Origin: Sphingomonadaceae bacterium
Lineage (GTDB): Bacteria > Pseudomonadota > Alphaproteobacteria > Sphingomonadales > Sphingomonadaceae
NCBI GenBank assembly: GCA_025362895.1
Contig: JANYFA010000040.1
Location: forward strand, 1 to 44,260
Direction: 5' to 3'
DNA length: 44,260 nt
Both the position numbers and the translations under genes were made by a program. The first letter of the stretch is position 1. Each line of letters starts with the position of its first letter. The notes beneath the pieces are model-generated. The model had not been told where the DNA came from, searched no databases, and was given only the letters and a program-made list of their open reading frames with translations. This document shows positions 27,799 to 36,590 of the stretch, one piece after another.

Positions 27799-28415
27799 GG
27801 CAGCAGCGTTTCGACTTCGCGCCAGACGGCGGCGGCAACGCTATCGATGTCGCCGGTGGCATCGATCAGACGGACGCGGGCGGGGTCTGCGATCGCAAAA
27901 TCGCGAAACGATTGTGCAACGTTATCATGGAATTGACCGCCAGTCTTCTCGAACCGGTCGAGCGCGCCGCGCGCCGCCGCCCGGGCTCCGCCAAATAGCG
28001 CGGGTAGATCGAGCACCAGCGTCAAGTCGGGCCATAAGTCGTTGGTTGCAAAGCGGTGCATCGCGCGGAGAGCGTCGACCGCCATGCCCTTCCCCGCTCC
28101 TTGATAGGCGAGCGTCGAATCGATATAACGGTCGCACACGATCCATGATCCTCTCGTGAGCGCTGGGCGGATACGGCGGGTCACGTGGTCGGCACGCGCG
28201 GCGTTCATCAGCAGCGCCTCGGTGACGCCGTCCCAACGGTCTGCATCGCCTTCGACGACGAGCGAGCGGATTGCTTCGGCCCCCGGCGTGCCTCCCGGTT
28301 CGCGGGTTTCGACGACGTCGATCCCATGCTCGCGAAGGCGCACGGCGAGCCGCGCCGCCTGCGTCGACTTTCCTGCCCCCTCCCCGCCTTCGAAGGTGAT
28401 GAATTTGCCTGTCAT
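27792..28415 (-). CDS. tmk: thymidylate kinase
   Basis: Phosphorylates dTMP to dTDP. The 207 residues open with the P-loop FITFEGGEGAGKSTQAARL, followed by the DR(Y/H/F)-type motif in VCDRYIDSTLAYQGAGKG, with ETREPGGTPGAEAIR (substrate-binding) between. The ATG at 28415 overlaps the dacA stop by four bases. It is downstream of the cell-wall genes and upstream of holB, as in other alphaproteobacteria. Confidence 0.96.
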   Translation of the reverse strand: MTGKFITFEGGEGAGKSTQAARLAVRLREHGIDVVETREPGGTPGAEAIRSLVVEGDADRWDGVTEALLMNAARADHVTRRIRPALTRGSWIVCDRYIDSTLAYQGAGKGMAVDALRAMHRFATNDLWPDLTLVLDLPALFGGARAAARGALDRFEKTGGQFHDNVAQSFRDFAIADPARVRLIDATGDIDSVAAAVWREVETLLPC

Positions 28416-29587
28416 TGGCGCAGGATGAGGGTCCGGAAAGCGCTGCCGAGGCGCCCGAATGCTCCCGCCTTGGCGACCGCTTCGCTCGCGACCAGCGGCA
28501 GGCGCACGGGCGGCAGGCCCGGGGTCGCGACAACGAGGTCGGCGATATGCTGCCCCTTGGCGATCGGCGCCTTCACCGGGCCGTCGTACACGAGCGTCAC
28601 CTTGCGTCCTTCGGCAAAGCCGCGCGGCACACTGACCCTGAGGTCGGTTGCCCCGGTCAGCCCGACGTCGGCGGCGGCACCCAGCCATACCGGCGCGCGC
28701 CCGACGACGACCCCGGCGCGGGCGAGCGGCACTGCCGTCCACGCCCGGAAGCCCCATTGCATGAAATCAACGCTTTGCGCGATCCTCTCGTTAAATGACT
28801 TCAATCCGGCGATGACCATTACCAGTCGCCGTCCGTCCTGCACCGCCGATCCGGTGAAGCCATAGCCGGCCTCGTCGGTGTGCCCGGTCTTCAACCCATC
28901 CGCCCCGGCGACGCGCCCGAGGAGCGGGTTGCGGTTGGCCTGGGTGATGTCAGCCCCCGCCCCGAGCGTCTTGCCCCAGGTAAACGAGGTGTCGCCATAG
29001 AACTGCTTGTAGAGCGCCGGGAAGTCACGGATTGTCCGCTCTGCGATCGTCGCAAGATCACGCGGGGTGACGACTTCGTTCGGGTCGGGCCAGCCGTTGG
29101 TGTTGGCGAAGTGCGATCCCTTGAGACCCATTTTCGCCGCCGCCCGGTTCATCAGCGCGACATAGGCGTCCTCGCTTCCCGCAAGTCCTTCGCCGAGCGT
29201 AACGCAGGCGTCGTTGCCCGACAGCGTGATGATGCCGTGGAGCAGGTTGGCGACCGAGACCTGTTCGTTGACCGACAGGAACATCGTCGACCCCTGCGAA
29301 TGCCACTTCGTCCATGTTTCGGGGCGAACGGTGATCGTCTGGTCGAGCTTCGCCTCGCCGCGCGTGATCATGTCGAACGCGACATAGACAGTCATCATCT
29401 TGCCCATCGACGCCGGCGGCATCGGACGGTCGGCATCCTTGGCGAACAGGACCATGCCGTTCGACAGATCCTTCATATACGCCTGCGGAGCGGGCGTCGC
29501 GAATTCGGGCAGCGCCGGAGCGGCCGCGAGCGGCCCGGCCACAAGCAGCGCGGTAGAAAGCAGAGCGGCAGCAGGCAGGATACGCAT
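28412..29587 (-). CDS. dacA: D-alanyl-D-alanine carboxypeptidase (penicillin-binding protein)
   Basis: A 391-residue periplasmic serine peptidase that trims the terminal D-alanine of peptidoglycan pentapeptides. Signal peptide MRILPAAALLSTALLVAGPLAAA; active-site SxxK in PPASMGKMM; SGN in ITLSGNDACV; KTG in DGLKTGHTDEAGY; a C-terminal beta domain (DLRVSVPRGFAEG) and a terminal amphipathic helix that would bind the inner membrane. It starts 17 bases after rlpA. Confidence 0.96.
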   Translation of the reverse strand: MRILPAAALLSTALLVAGPLAAAPALPEFATPAPQAYMKDLSNGMVLFAKDADRPMPPASMGKMMTVYVAFDMITRGEAKLDQTITVRPETWTKWHSQGSTMFLSVNEQVSVANLLHGIITLSGNDACVTLGEGLAGSEDAYVALMNRAAAKMGLKGSHFANTNGWPDPNEVVTPRDLATIAERTIRDFPALYKQFYGDTSFTWGKTLGAGADITQANRNPLLGRVAGADGLKTGHTDEAGYGFTGSAVQDGRRLVMVIAGLKSFNERIAQSVDFMQWGFRAWTAVPLARAGVVVGRAPVWLGAAADVGLTGATDLRVSVPRGFAEGRKVTLVYDGPVKAPIAKGQHIADLVVATPGLPPVRLPLVASEAVAKAGAFGRLGSAFRTLILRQ

Positions 29588-29604
29588 CGAACGGGCAACT
29601 CCAA

Positions 29605-30444
29605 TCAGCGGCCGGCGACGGCGACCACGGTTCGCGCATCGGTGTAGCCCGCCGCCTGGACGCGCGCCAGTATCGGTGTCGCGTCCGCCGCGCTCGCGAA
29701 CGGGCCAAGGCGGACGCGCCACAGGCCGGCGGGGGACCGCTCGACCGCCGCCGGGGCGAAGCCGAGAAGGAAGCCCTTGAGCCATTCGGCGCGTCCGCCG
29801 TCGCTCAGCGCGGCGACCTGGATGAAGATCGTTCCCGGTGCGGCGCCCGGCTCGGCGGCGGGGATGGGTGCGACGGGAACGCTCGTCGGCACGGGCGGCG
29901 GCACGGGCGGCGGGGCCAGCGCGGCGACGGTGATATTGTCGGGATACACGCGGCGAACGCGGACATTGGCCGTCCCGGGCCGATCGACGCCCAATAGCTG
30001 CGCGCTTTTTCGCGACAGGTCGATGATCCGCCCATCGACGAACGGACCGCGGTCGTTGACGCGGACGGTGAGGATACGCCCGTTGTCGAGGTTCGTCACC
30101 TCGACGAAGCACGGTAGCGGCAATGTCTTGTGTGCCGCCGAAATACCGTCCTGATCGTAACGCTCGCCGCTCGCGGTGGCCAGCGCGTGGAAGCCGGGGC
30201 CGTACCAGCTGGCGATGCCGGTGACGTCATAGGCGCGGTCGTCGGCGGGCGTGTACCAATGGCCCATGACGAAATAAGGCTGGCCGATCTTGACGCGGTC
30301 GGCCGATGGCGCAGGCCGGGCGATGCCGCCGTGATGCGGTGCGGGCGGCGTGGCGCGCCGCGGGGCATGCGTAGCGCAGGCGGCGAGACCGAGCGCCATA
30401 GCGGTGCCGAGCGCCTTGCGGGTGAGGGTTCTACCGCAACGCAT
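29605..30444 (-). CDS. rlpA: RlpA-like septal lytic transglycosylase with SPOR domain, lipoprotein
   Basis: The 279-residue protein has a lipoprotein signal ending LAAC, a double-psi beta-barrel domain (GIASWYGPGFHALATASGERYD; TVRVNDRGPFVDGRIIDLSR), a proline-rich spacer and a C-terminal SPOR domain from about residue 205 (FIQVAALSDGGRAEWL; WRVRLGPFASAADATPIL). RlpA proteins cleave denuded glycan at the septum, and SPOR targets them there. It overlaps the upstream mltB-like gene by 14 bases, so the two wall hydrolases are co-translated. Confidence 0.94.
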   Translation of the reverse strand: MRCGRTLTRKALGTAMALGLAACATHAPRRATPPAPHHGGIARPAPSADRVKIGQPYFVMGHWYTPADDRAYDVTGIASWYGPGFHALATASGERYDQDGISAAHKTLPLPCFVEVTNLDNGRILTVRVNDRGPFVDGRIIDLSRKSAQLLGVDRPGTANVRVRRVYPDNITVAALAPPPVPPPVPTSVPVAPIPAAEPGAAPGTIFIQVAALSDGGRAEWLKGFLLGFAPAAVERSPAGLWRVRLGPFASAADATPILARVQAAGYTDARTVVAVAGR

Positions 30445-31585
30445 CGCTGAGCAGCCCGACCGACAGCGCGTACAGGTTCGAACAATTATAGCCGAGCAGC
30501 GCCCGGTAATTGCCGAATGTCAGGAACGCCCGCCCGCCCGCCCCGTCGGGTTCGACCAGCGTCGCCAGCGTCGTATCCGCCGGCCACGGCTCCGTCGTTC
30601 CGTCCGGCGCAGCGGTCGTCAGCCCCAGCGCGCGCCACTCGGCAACCGATAACCACCGGCTATGTTTCTCGAACACCCGTGCACATTTCGTCGGGGCGAC
30701 GAGGTTGCGGACGCGGCTGCGGTCGAGCTCGGCGGGCACCATGACCTCGACGCCCCACCCTGTCCCCGCCCGCCAACCGTCGGCGGCGAGCTTGGTCGCG
30801 ATCGACAGCGCGATGTCGGGGCGCGACGTCCAGATGTCGGCGCGTCCGTCGCCGTCACCGTCGCGGGCAAAGGCAAGGTACGTCGACGGCAAAAACTGCG
30901 CTTGCCCCATCGCGCCCGCCCATGACCCCGTCAGCCGATCGCGGGCGATCCCGCGCGCGACGATGGCGACGACCGCCGCGAGTTCACTGGTGAACAGGTC
31001 GCGTCGCCGCCCGTCGAAGGCGAGCGTCGCGAGGCTGCGCGGCACGTCGAAGCCGCCGGTGACGGCGCCGTAACTCGACTCCATCCCCCAAATACCGAGG
31101 ACGACGGCACCCGGCACGCCGGTCGTCGCTTCGTCATGGGTGAGGTCGCTTTCCAGCGCGGCGTGGAGCGCACGGCCCCGCGCGATCAATACCCCATCGA
31201 TGTGCCGCTCGGCATAAGACGCGAAGGTCGTCGGCCGCGCCGCACTGTTGGGCTGGGCGCGGTCAAATTCGACGACTCGCGGCGAATAGCGCAGGCCGCC
31301 AAGGACAACGTCGAGCACAGCCGGTGCGACACCTTTGGCCAACTCGGCGGTGCGGAAACCTGCGAGCCACGCGGCGAAGCTTCCGTCGGTGCCCGCCAGC
31401 GCCTCGTCCACGCCCAGCGCCTCGTTCTCTGGCCGGGACGGTGCGCCAGCAATCGGCGGCGCGAGTGCGGTCGTGGTAACGCCTCGCACCGGCTGGGCAT
31501 GGACGGCGGTGGCGAGAACGCCGACGCAAAGCATGAACTGGACCATCACCGGCAAACGATGCCACACGCCGACCCGCGCGGCCAT
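30431..31585 (-). CDS. lytic murein transglycosylase, MltB-like
   Basis: About 384 residues; cleaves peptidoglycan glycan strands with formation of anhydro-muramyl ends. Family signs are [15 protein letters not shown] with the catalytic glutamate, [27 protein letters not shown], and a C-terminal peptidoglycan-binding segment ([30 protein letters not shown]). The signal peptide region is [21 protein letters not shown] picked the ATG at 31585 for its basic N-terminus; 31546 and 31651 are alternatives. It is the first gene of the seven-gene minus-strand operon. Confidence 0.9.
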   Translation of the reverse strand: MAARVGVWHRLPVMVQFMLCVGVLATAVHAQPVRGVTTTALAPPIAGAPSRPENEALGVDEALAGTDGSFAAWLAGFRTAELAKGVAPAVLDVVLGGLRYSPRVVEFDRAQPNSAARPTTFASYAERHIDGVLIARGRALHAALESDLTHDEATTGVPGAVVLGIWGMESSYGAVTGGFDVPRSLATLAFDGRRRDLFTSELAAVVAIVARGIARDRLTGSWAGAMGQAQFLPSTYLAFARDGDGDGRADIWTSRPDIALSIATKLAADGWRAGTGWGVEVMVPAELDRSRVRNLVAPTKCARVFEKHSRWLSVAEWRALGLTTAAPDGTTEPWPADTTLATLVEPDGAGGRAFLTFGNYRALLGYNCSNLYALSVGLLSDALR

Positions 31586-31656
31586 CGCCGCGAGGCATGA
31601 AACGCTCCGCCTTGCAATGTAGGACCCCGCCCTGTAAGCGCGCGCATTCAATTTGG

Positions 31657-31670
31657 CCGGTCGGAACCGG
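31657..31670 (+). promoter_or_regulatory. small hairpin in the rpmE leader
   Basis: CCGGT-CGGA-ACCGG forms a 5-bp stem 23 bases before the rpmE start. It might be part of a leader controlling ribosomal protein synthesis; only the dyad is seen. Confidence 0.25.
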
Positions 31671-31692
31671 TCGTCAGCGACAGGACACGCGC

Positions 31693-31923
31693 ATGAAGAC
31701 CGGCATCCATCCCGAATATCACATGATCAATGTGAACATGACCGACGGGACCAAGTTCCAGACCCGTTCGACATGGGGCAAGGAGGGTGACACCATGTCG
31801 CTCGATATCGATCCGACGTCGCACCCGGCGTGGATCGGCGGCGCGGGGAAAATGCTCGACGCCGCGGGCCAGGTAGCGCGCTTCAACAAGCGCTTCTCCG
31901 GCTTTGGCCTCGGCAAGAAATAG
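31693..31923 (+). CDS. rpmE: 50S ribosomal protein L31
   Basis: The 76-residue protein begins [20 protein letters not shown] and continues [26 protein letters not shown] and FNKRFSGFG, typical of L31 in sphingomonads. The zinc-binding CxxC pair of the classical form is absent, so this is the zinc-independent type. It is encoded alone, divergent from the wall-hydrolase operon. Confidence 0.95.
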   Translation: MKTGIHPEYHMINVNMTDGTKFQTRSTWGKEGDTMSLDIDPTSHPAWIGGAGKMLDAAGQVARFNKRFSGFGLGKK

Positions 31924-31987
31924 GTACAAAAGCGGTTGGGTACGAAAGATTCGCAATCATCGGGGCGAACTTAGCGAACTTAGTCGG

Positions 31988-33535
31988 TTAGAACACTTCC
32001 GTCGCGAGGCGCTTCGCCGCCGCATAATCGGCCTTGCCGTTCGGCGCACGGGGGACTTCGCGGACCCAGATAACGCGCTTGGGTGCCTTGTAGGGGGCCA
32101 GATGAACCCGAACGTGGGCGATCATCTCGGCCTCGCCAGCGGCTGACCCGGCGACGATCGCGGTGACCGCCTGCCCCCACTTCGCGTCGGCGACCCCGAA
32201 GACGAGGGCGTCGTCGACCGCCGGATGGGTTTTCAGTGCCTCCTCGACTTCCTCGGGAAAGACCTTCTCGCCGGCGGTATTAATGCAGTGGCTGCCGCGC
32301 CCGAGCAGGGTGATCGACCCGTCTGCCTCGACCGTTGCCCAGTCGCCCGCCACCGAATAGCGTTTGCCGTCGATCGTCGGAAAGGTCGCCGCCGACTTCG
32401 CCGGGTCCTTGTAATAGCCGACCGGATTCAGCCCGCCGCGCGCCAGCCGCCCCGTTTCACCCGGCCCCAGCGGGTGCAGGCCGTCGTCGACGACGATCGT
32501 CTCGGGCCCGGCGGTAAAGCGGGTCGCCGCTCCGGCGGTCGCCGCGCTCGTCATCGACACGCCGATGCCAAGGCTTTCCGACGAGCTGAGGGCGTCGAGC
32601 AGGATGAGGCGCTCGTTATGACGCAGCAATCCGGCCTTGACCTCGGGCGACCACATCGTCCCCGACGACAAGATTGTTGCGAGCGACCCGATGCTCCCGG
32701 CACCAGCATCGAGTGCCGCCAGCAACGGGCGGGCGAAGGCATCGCCGACGACGACGGCATAGTCGGGGGAATGCGCGGCGCACGCGGCGAGCGCGGCGTG
32801 CGGTTCGAAGCCACCGGGGAGCGTGACGACGCAACCGCCGCGCGCCAACGTGCTCAGCGTCGTCAGGAAGCCCGTTCCGTGCATCTGCGGTGGCAGGACT
32901 AGGCTGCGCTGGCGGCCAACGCCGGCGGCGATGTTGGCGAGCAGAACGTCGATTCCGGTCAGCGGACTCTCGCCGATCGACGCGCCGCCGCCCATCAACA
33001 ACCACAGGTCGCCCTGCGCCCACATCACGCCCTTCGGCGACCCCGTCGTGCCGCCCGTGTAGATGAACAGCATGTCGTCGGGGTCGTGGTCCTGCGGCGG
33101 CAGCACGGCGTCGCCGGTGGCCGCCGCCTCGAACGCCGAGCCGACCTCGATGATCTGGGCGAGCCGGGGCAGCCGGTGGGAGAGCGGAGCCACCAGTGGG
33201 GCGAACTCGGCATCGTGAACGAGTACCACGGCATCGCTGTTGTCGAGGATGTAGAACAGCTCCTCACCAATGTAGCGGTAGTTGATATTGACGTGGACGA
33301 GGCGCGCCTTGAGCGCCGCCACCGTCACCTCGGCATAAGCAGGGCCATTGCGAAGCAGCAGCGCAACCTTGTCGCCAGCGACCGCGCCACCCGCGAGGAA
33401 GCTCGCGGCAAGCGCGTCGGTCCGGCGGTGGAAGTTGCCCCACGACGTAACGTGGTCACCATGGATAAGCGCCGCATCGGCGGGTGGAACCACTGTTCTG
33501 ATGGCGTCGAAAACCCGCCCGAGACTTATCGCCAT
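31988..33535 (-). CDS. AMP-forming acyl-CoA synthetase (fatty acid-CoA ligase family)
   Basis: A 515-residue member of the ANL superfamily that activates a carboxylic acid to its CoA thioester using ATP. Motifs: P-loop FIYTGGTTGSPKGVMW, the A5-type region LLDALSSSESLGIG, GDWATVEADGSITLLGRGSH and the catalytic lysine motif APNGKADYAAAK near the C-terminus. No signal or membrane anchor is seen. The substrate cannot be told from the sequence; fatty or alicyclic acids are likely. The ATG at 33535 has GGGG six bases upstream. Confidence 0.9.
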   Translation of the reverse strand: MAISLGRVFDAIRTVVPPADAALIHGDHVTSWGNFHRRTDALAASFLAGGAVAGDKVALLLRNGPAYAEVTVAALKARLVHVNINYRYIGEELFYILDNSDAVVLVHDAEFAPLVAPLSHRLPRLAQIIEVGSAFEAAATGDAVLPPQDHDPDDMLFIYTGGTTGSPKGVMWAQGDLWLLMGGGASIGESPLTGIDVLLANIAAGVGRQRSLVLPPQMHGTGFLTTLSTLARGGCVVTLPGGFEPHAALAACAAHSPDYAVVVGDAFARPLLAALDAGAGSIGSLATILSSGTMWSPEVKAGLLRHNERLILLDALSSSESLGIGVSMTSAATAGAATRFTAGPETIVVDDGLHPLGPGETGRLARGGLNPVGYYKDPAKSAATFPTIDGKRYSVAGDWATVEADGSITLLGRGSHCINTAGEKVFPEEVEEALKTHPAVDDALVFGVADAKWGQAVTAIVAGSAAGEAEMIAHVRVHLAPYKAPKRVIWVREVPRAPNGKADYAAAKRLATEVF

Positions 33536-33592
33536 GCCCATCCCCAATCGTTTGACGCAGCTTGCCACGCCAACCGGGCGAGCGCCAGCCGA

Positions 33593-34063
33593 CTAGCCAA
33601 ACGGGCGGTTGCGCGCGACGATGGCGGCGTTAAGGCAGGCGGCGAAGCTCACCCAGGCGAAATAGGGAACGATGAGCCAGCTGGCGAGAACCGAGAACGG
33701 CCGCACGCCGATCAGCAAGGCCAGCAACGATCCCCACAGGAACACGACTTCGATCAGCGCATAATCGGGACGCCGGAACTTGAAAAATATCGGGCTCCAC
33801 GCAAAGTGGCACACGGCATTCACGCCGTAGAGGATGAGCACCGCCGTCTGGGCATCGGCTCCCGACGCGCCGCGCCAGGCCAGAACCCCCGACCACGCCC
33901 ACAGTCCGAGGATGATGGTCCACGCCGGACCGAACGCCCAGTTGGGCGGGTTCCACGATGGCTTCCGCAACGCGGCGTACCACCCGTCGATCGGCGTGAG
34001 CAGCCCGCCGCCGGCCGTGAGCACGAGGGCGGCGACGACGGCGACGATGACGGGCGTGTCCAT
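33593..34063 (-). CDS. tspO: TspO/MBR family tryptophan-rich sensory protein
   Basis: A 156-residue membrane protein with five transmembrane helices and the family signature LRKPSWNPPNWAFGPAW near the first loop, plus the WSPIFFKFRRPDYALIEV region. Bacterial TspO proteins bind porphyrins and take part in oxygen or stress-dependent control of pigment genes. It is followed on the same strand by the acyl-CoA synthetase, 57 bases away, with no evident functional link. Confidence 0.94.
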   Translation of the reverse strand: MDTPVIVAVVAALVLTAGGGLLTPIDGWYAALRKPSWNPPNWAFGPAWTIILGLWAWSGVLAWRGASGADAQTAVLILYGVNAVCHFAWSPIFFKFRRPDYALIEVVFLWGSLLALLIGVRPFSVLASWLIVPYFAWVSFAACLNAAIVARNRPFG

Positions 34064-34145
34064 GCACCCCAGTCCGTCATCGCACCGGCGACGTCAACGG
34101 TACACGGCGTCTAAAGCCAGGGCGCCTGCTGCCGATAAGCTTAGC

Positions 34146-34164
34146 GAGCAATGCTGCTCAGCAT
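34146..34164 (+). promoter_or_regulatory. two overlapping, mutually exclusive hairpins before the beta-helix gene
   Basis: GAGCA-ATGC-TGCTC (34146-34159) and ATGCT-GCTC-AGCAT (34151-34164) share bases, so only one can form. They end about five bases before the ribosome-binding site GGAGAAG. Such alternatives can act as a switch, but the pairs are short and may be chance. Confidence 0.25.
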
Positions 34165-34178
34165 GATCGGAGAAGTCC

Positions 34179-35024
34179 ATGTTTCTGATCGCTCTGGCCG
34201 TCCTCGCGGCGAGCCCCGCCACTTTCGAGAGTGCCTTTGCCGCCGCCAAGCCCGGCGACACCCTGCGACTGATCGCCGGACGTTATCCGTTGACGATCAT
34301 CCGGTCGCGCACGTTCAGTCCGCCACTCACGGTCGACGCCAGCGCGGCCACCATGACCGGCATCGTCCTGCGCGACACGAGTGGCATCCGGTGGACCGGC
34401 GGGGTATTCGACGGCAGCATCCTGACGGTGAAGTCCGCGACCGATTTCGGTTTCGCCGCCTACGCCGGCAGAAACATAACGGTCACCGGGGTCACGTTCT
34501 CGGCGCTGCGGGTCGGGGTCGTGCTCGACCACATCGTCGGCGGCGAGGTGAGTAACAGCTCGTTCGTCGGGATGCGCGCCGACGGGATCGACCTCGCCGT
34601 CTCGCGCTCGATCACCATCACGCACAATGCCTGTCACAATTTTCGCGTCGATCCTGGTGAGCACCCCGACTGCATCCAGGCGTGCTCGAAACCGACCGAT
34701 CCGCCGGTCGCTGATATCGTCATTAGCGGCAACAGCGCGATCGGGACGATGCAGGGAATCAGCTTCTTCGACGGTGACGTCAACGGCGTGGCGCAGGGCG
34801 GTTTCGACCGCGTCTCGATCTTCGGCAACAGCGTCATGAATACCATGGGCAACGGCATCGCGGCCTATAATTGCCGGGCTTGCACCGTCCGCAACAACAC
34901 GGTCGGATCCCTGCCCGATTACATTTACGTGTCGCAGCTGGTTGTCATCGGCGGATCGGTCGCGCAATGTGGCAACGCCGTCGCGATGGTTCCCCGCCAA
35001 GGAACACCGCCCTGCCGAAATTGA
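34179..35024 (+). CDS. right-handed parallel beta-helix repeat protein, exported
   Basis: The 281-residue protein has an N-terminal hydrophobic segment (MFLIALAVLAASPATFESAFA) suitable as signal peptide, then the KPGDTLRLIAGRYPL start typical of pectate-lyase-like folds. Repeating turns follow (SGIRWTGGVFDGS, RNITVTGVTF, GGEVSNSSFVGM, RSITITHNAC, DIVISGNSAIG, DRVSIFGNSVMN, RACTVRNNTVG). The shape suggests polysaccharide binding or cleavage; no catalytic set can be assigned. The ribosome-binding site GGAGAAG is close to the ATG. Its stop is only eight bases before the left repeat of the tRNA-Ser element. Confidence 0.82.
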   Translation: MFLIALAVLAASPATFESAFAAAKPGDTLRLIAGRYPLTIIRSRTFSPPLTVDASAATMTGIVLRDTSGIRWTGGVFDGSILTVKSATDFGFAAYAGRNITVTGVTFSALRVGVVLDHIVGGEVSNSSFVGMRADGIDLAVSRSITITHNACHNFRVDPGEHPDCIQACSKPTDPPVADIVISGNSAIGTMQGISFFDGDVNGVAQGGFDRVSIFGNSVMNTMGNGIAAYNCRACTVRNNTVGSLPDYIYVSQLVVIGGSVAQCGNAVAMVPRQGTPPCRN

Positions 35025-35032
35025 GCCGGACC

Positions 35033-35046
35033 CGGAGGATGAGGTG
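35033..35046 (+). repeat. left attachment repeat of the tRNA-Ser element
   Basis: CGGAGGATGAGGTG is identical to the last 14 bases (read in reverse complement) of the tRNA-Ser gene at 39414-39427. The two direct copies bound a 4.4 kb segment that carries an integrase at its tRNA end, the expected layout of attL/attR. Confidence 0.75.
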
Positions 35047-35449
35047 TCCGTCTAACTCTGAACGGTAAGACACTGGTCTACATAGGGTTCCGGCAATGAC
35101 GGAATGCGCTACCCGCCATTTCTTCCGCCGCCGTGGACGCGTCACTCCCATTTTTGGGCTTTTGTGCGTCGCGTGGTCGGCTCACTAGGCCGGTGGAAAC
35201 GCGCTCCCGAACTGCCAATTGTGGGCGCGCGCAATCTGGAGGCTAGTGGTGCTGTAACGAGCGTAGCGCATAGACTACAGGCGACCGGGGCTTCAATGGT
35301 GAAGTGCCTTGATCGGCGCAGCGCGACCTTCATTAAAGTTTCCCAGTTTAATCCGGCCGTTGTAGCCTAGATAGAAATGTGCCGCGTCGCGTGCGTTCAT
35401 AACGTCGTGCCTTGGAGTGAAGCGCTTTCAATCTAGAGGGGAAGATTAC
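35047..35449. other. non-coding left end of the element
   Basis: This stretch contains the 18-bp repeat at 35112-35129 and a perfect dyad ATTAAA (35332-35337)/TTTAAT (35347-35352) that could be an operator for the exported-protein gene. No gene with a ribosome-binding site is evident. Confidence 0.5.
35112..35129 (+). repeat. 18-bp direct repeat near the left end (candidate integrase arm site)
   Basis: CCCGCCATTTCTTCCGCC, identical to 39282-39299. It lies 66 bases inside the left attachment repeat. Integrases of the lambda/P4 type bind such arm sites on both sides of the core. Confidence 0.6.
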
Positions 35450-35887
35450 ATGAAGCGGGGTCTACTCGTCGCGCTACTGCTGGCATCGGTTCCGGCGTCC
35501 GCACTCCATATCAGGTACCAGGCTTATGAAGGCCCCGTGCAGCCGATCCAGGGCGCAGGCGGCACCAAGATCGTCGTCGATGGCGTGGACTATTGGACGA
35601 CCGGAACGCCTCCGCGCGCGTACATTGTGATTGGCATCATCGACGATCGCCGCAGGACCGGCTTGATAACCAAGGACGCCATTGGCTCACGGGCCATAGC
35701 GGCAAAAGTTAGGGAGGTCGGCGGCGATGCGGCGGTCGTAATGGACCAGCATGACAACGTGACCGGCTTTGTCGGCGGCACACAGGTTTTTGGCTCGGGC
35801 AGCTACGCCTTCGCGACGCACTCCTCGCTTGCAGTGACCGAGGCTCTGACGCGTTTCGCCGTCGTAAAGTACGCGGACGCAAAATAG
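35450..35887 (+). CDS. exported protein of unknown function, cargo of the element
   Basis: The 145-residue protein has a clear signal peptide (MKRGLLVALLLASVPASA) and a mature part with TKIVVDGVDYWTTGTPPRAY, IVIGIIDDRRR, IGSRAIAAKVREVGGDAAVV and a hydrophobic beta-rich end. The PPRAY...IGIIDDRR and GGDA patterns recur in small uncharacterised exported proteins of proteobacteria. The ATG at 35450 has GGGGAAG upstream. It is the only plus-strand gene of the island, so it is probably cargo with its own promoter. Function unknown. Confidence 0.75.
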   Translation: MKRGLLVALLLASVPASALHIRYQAYEGPVQPIQGAGGTKIVVDGVDYWTTGTPPRAYIVIGIIDDRRRTGLITKDAIGSRAIAAKVREVGGDAAVVMDQHDNVTGFVGGTQVFGSGSYAFATHSSLAVTEALTRFAVVKYADAK

Positions 35888-35963
35888 ATTTCGGCCTCCC
35901 CTCGCTCGAGGACCCGGGGTCGCCGAACGATACGCGCACGCGACGGCGGCACCGGGCGGTCGC

Positions 35964-36575
35964 TCAGAGCCGAGCCGCCATGAGCCGGGCCATGGCGAGC
36001 GCGCATTGCTCGTCTAAAGCCCAGTATACTTGTTCGTGCCGGTTGAAGGTGCGCTGCCACATTCCGCGCGGCCGACATATACCCGCCTCCCAGCCCGGCT
36101 CGCTGCCCAGCTTCCGTTGCAGGCGAAACAGCGCCCCAAACGGCCGGTCAGCACGGGATAGCCGCTGCGAATCATACGGGAGCCGCCATGCCGCACGCCC
36201 GGCGAAACGGTCGCCGCCGGGCGGAAGGTAAAGCTTGCCGACGCGTGCGCCGCTGAAAGGGCAACGCATGAACCACCGGCGGCCGCCATAGTTGGGCCGG
36301 GTGTGTGTCAGTATGACCGACTGGCGAATCGTCTCCGGTCCGCTTTCCCGCTGCCGGGAGTAGGTCAGCTCAAGCCGGGCGGCTTCGAGGTCGCGCATAT
36401 CGGACCGGTAGCCGATGGCCCCGGCGCACTCGCCGCCTCGCGTCCAGCTGAGTGTGCCAATGCAAAGGCGGCCGGGCACGGCGCGACCGGTGCGTATCAT
36501 CCATGCGAGGTCGATCCGCAGGCTGGCGTCTGCCGTAGGTCGCGACGCGTGCCGCCCACTGCCATAGCCGCCCAT
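35964..36575 (-). CDS. GYGSGR-type conserved hypothetical protein
   Basis: The 203 residues begin MGGYGSGRHASRPTADASLRID, a start I associate with uncharacterised proteins found in proteobacterial islands and plasmids. Later features: WMIRTGRAVPG, GTLSWTRGGECAGAIGYRSD, RRWFMRCPFSGARVGKLYLPPGGDRFAGR and a basic arginine-rich helix region with many tryptophan and tyrosine residues. No catalytic motif is recognised. It starts 15 bases after the HVH-motif gene, so they are probably co-transcribed. It is the last minus-strand gene of the island. Confidence 0.72.
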   Translation of the reverse strand: MGGYGSGRHASRPTADASLRIDLAWMIRTGRAVPGRLCIGTLSWTRGGECAGAIGYRSDMRDLEAARLELTYSRQRESGPETIRQSVILTHTRPNYGGRRWFMRCPFSGARVGKLYLPPGGDRFAGRAAWRLPYDSQRLSRADRPFGALFRLQRKLGSEPGWEAGICRPRGMWQRTFNRHEQVYWALDEQCALAMARLMAARL

Positions 36576-36590
36576 ATCGCCGTATCTAGA

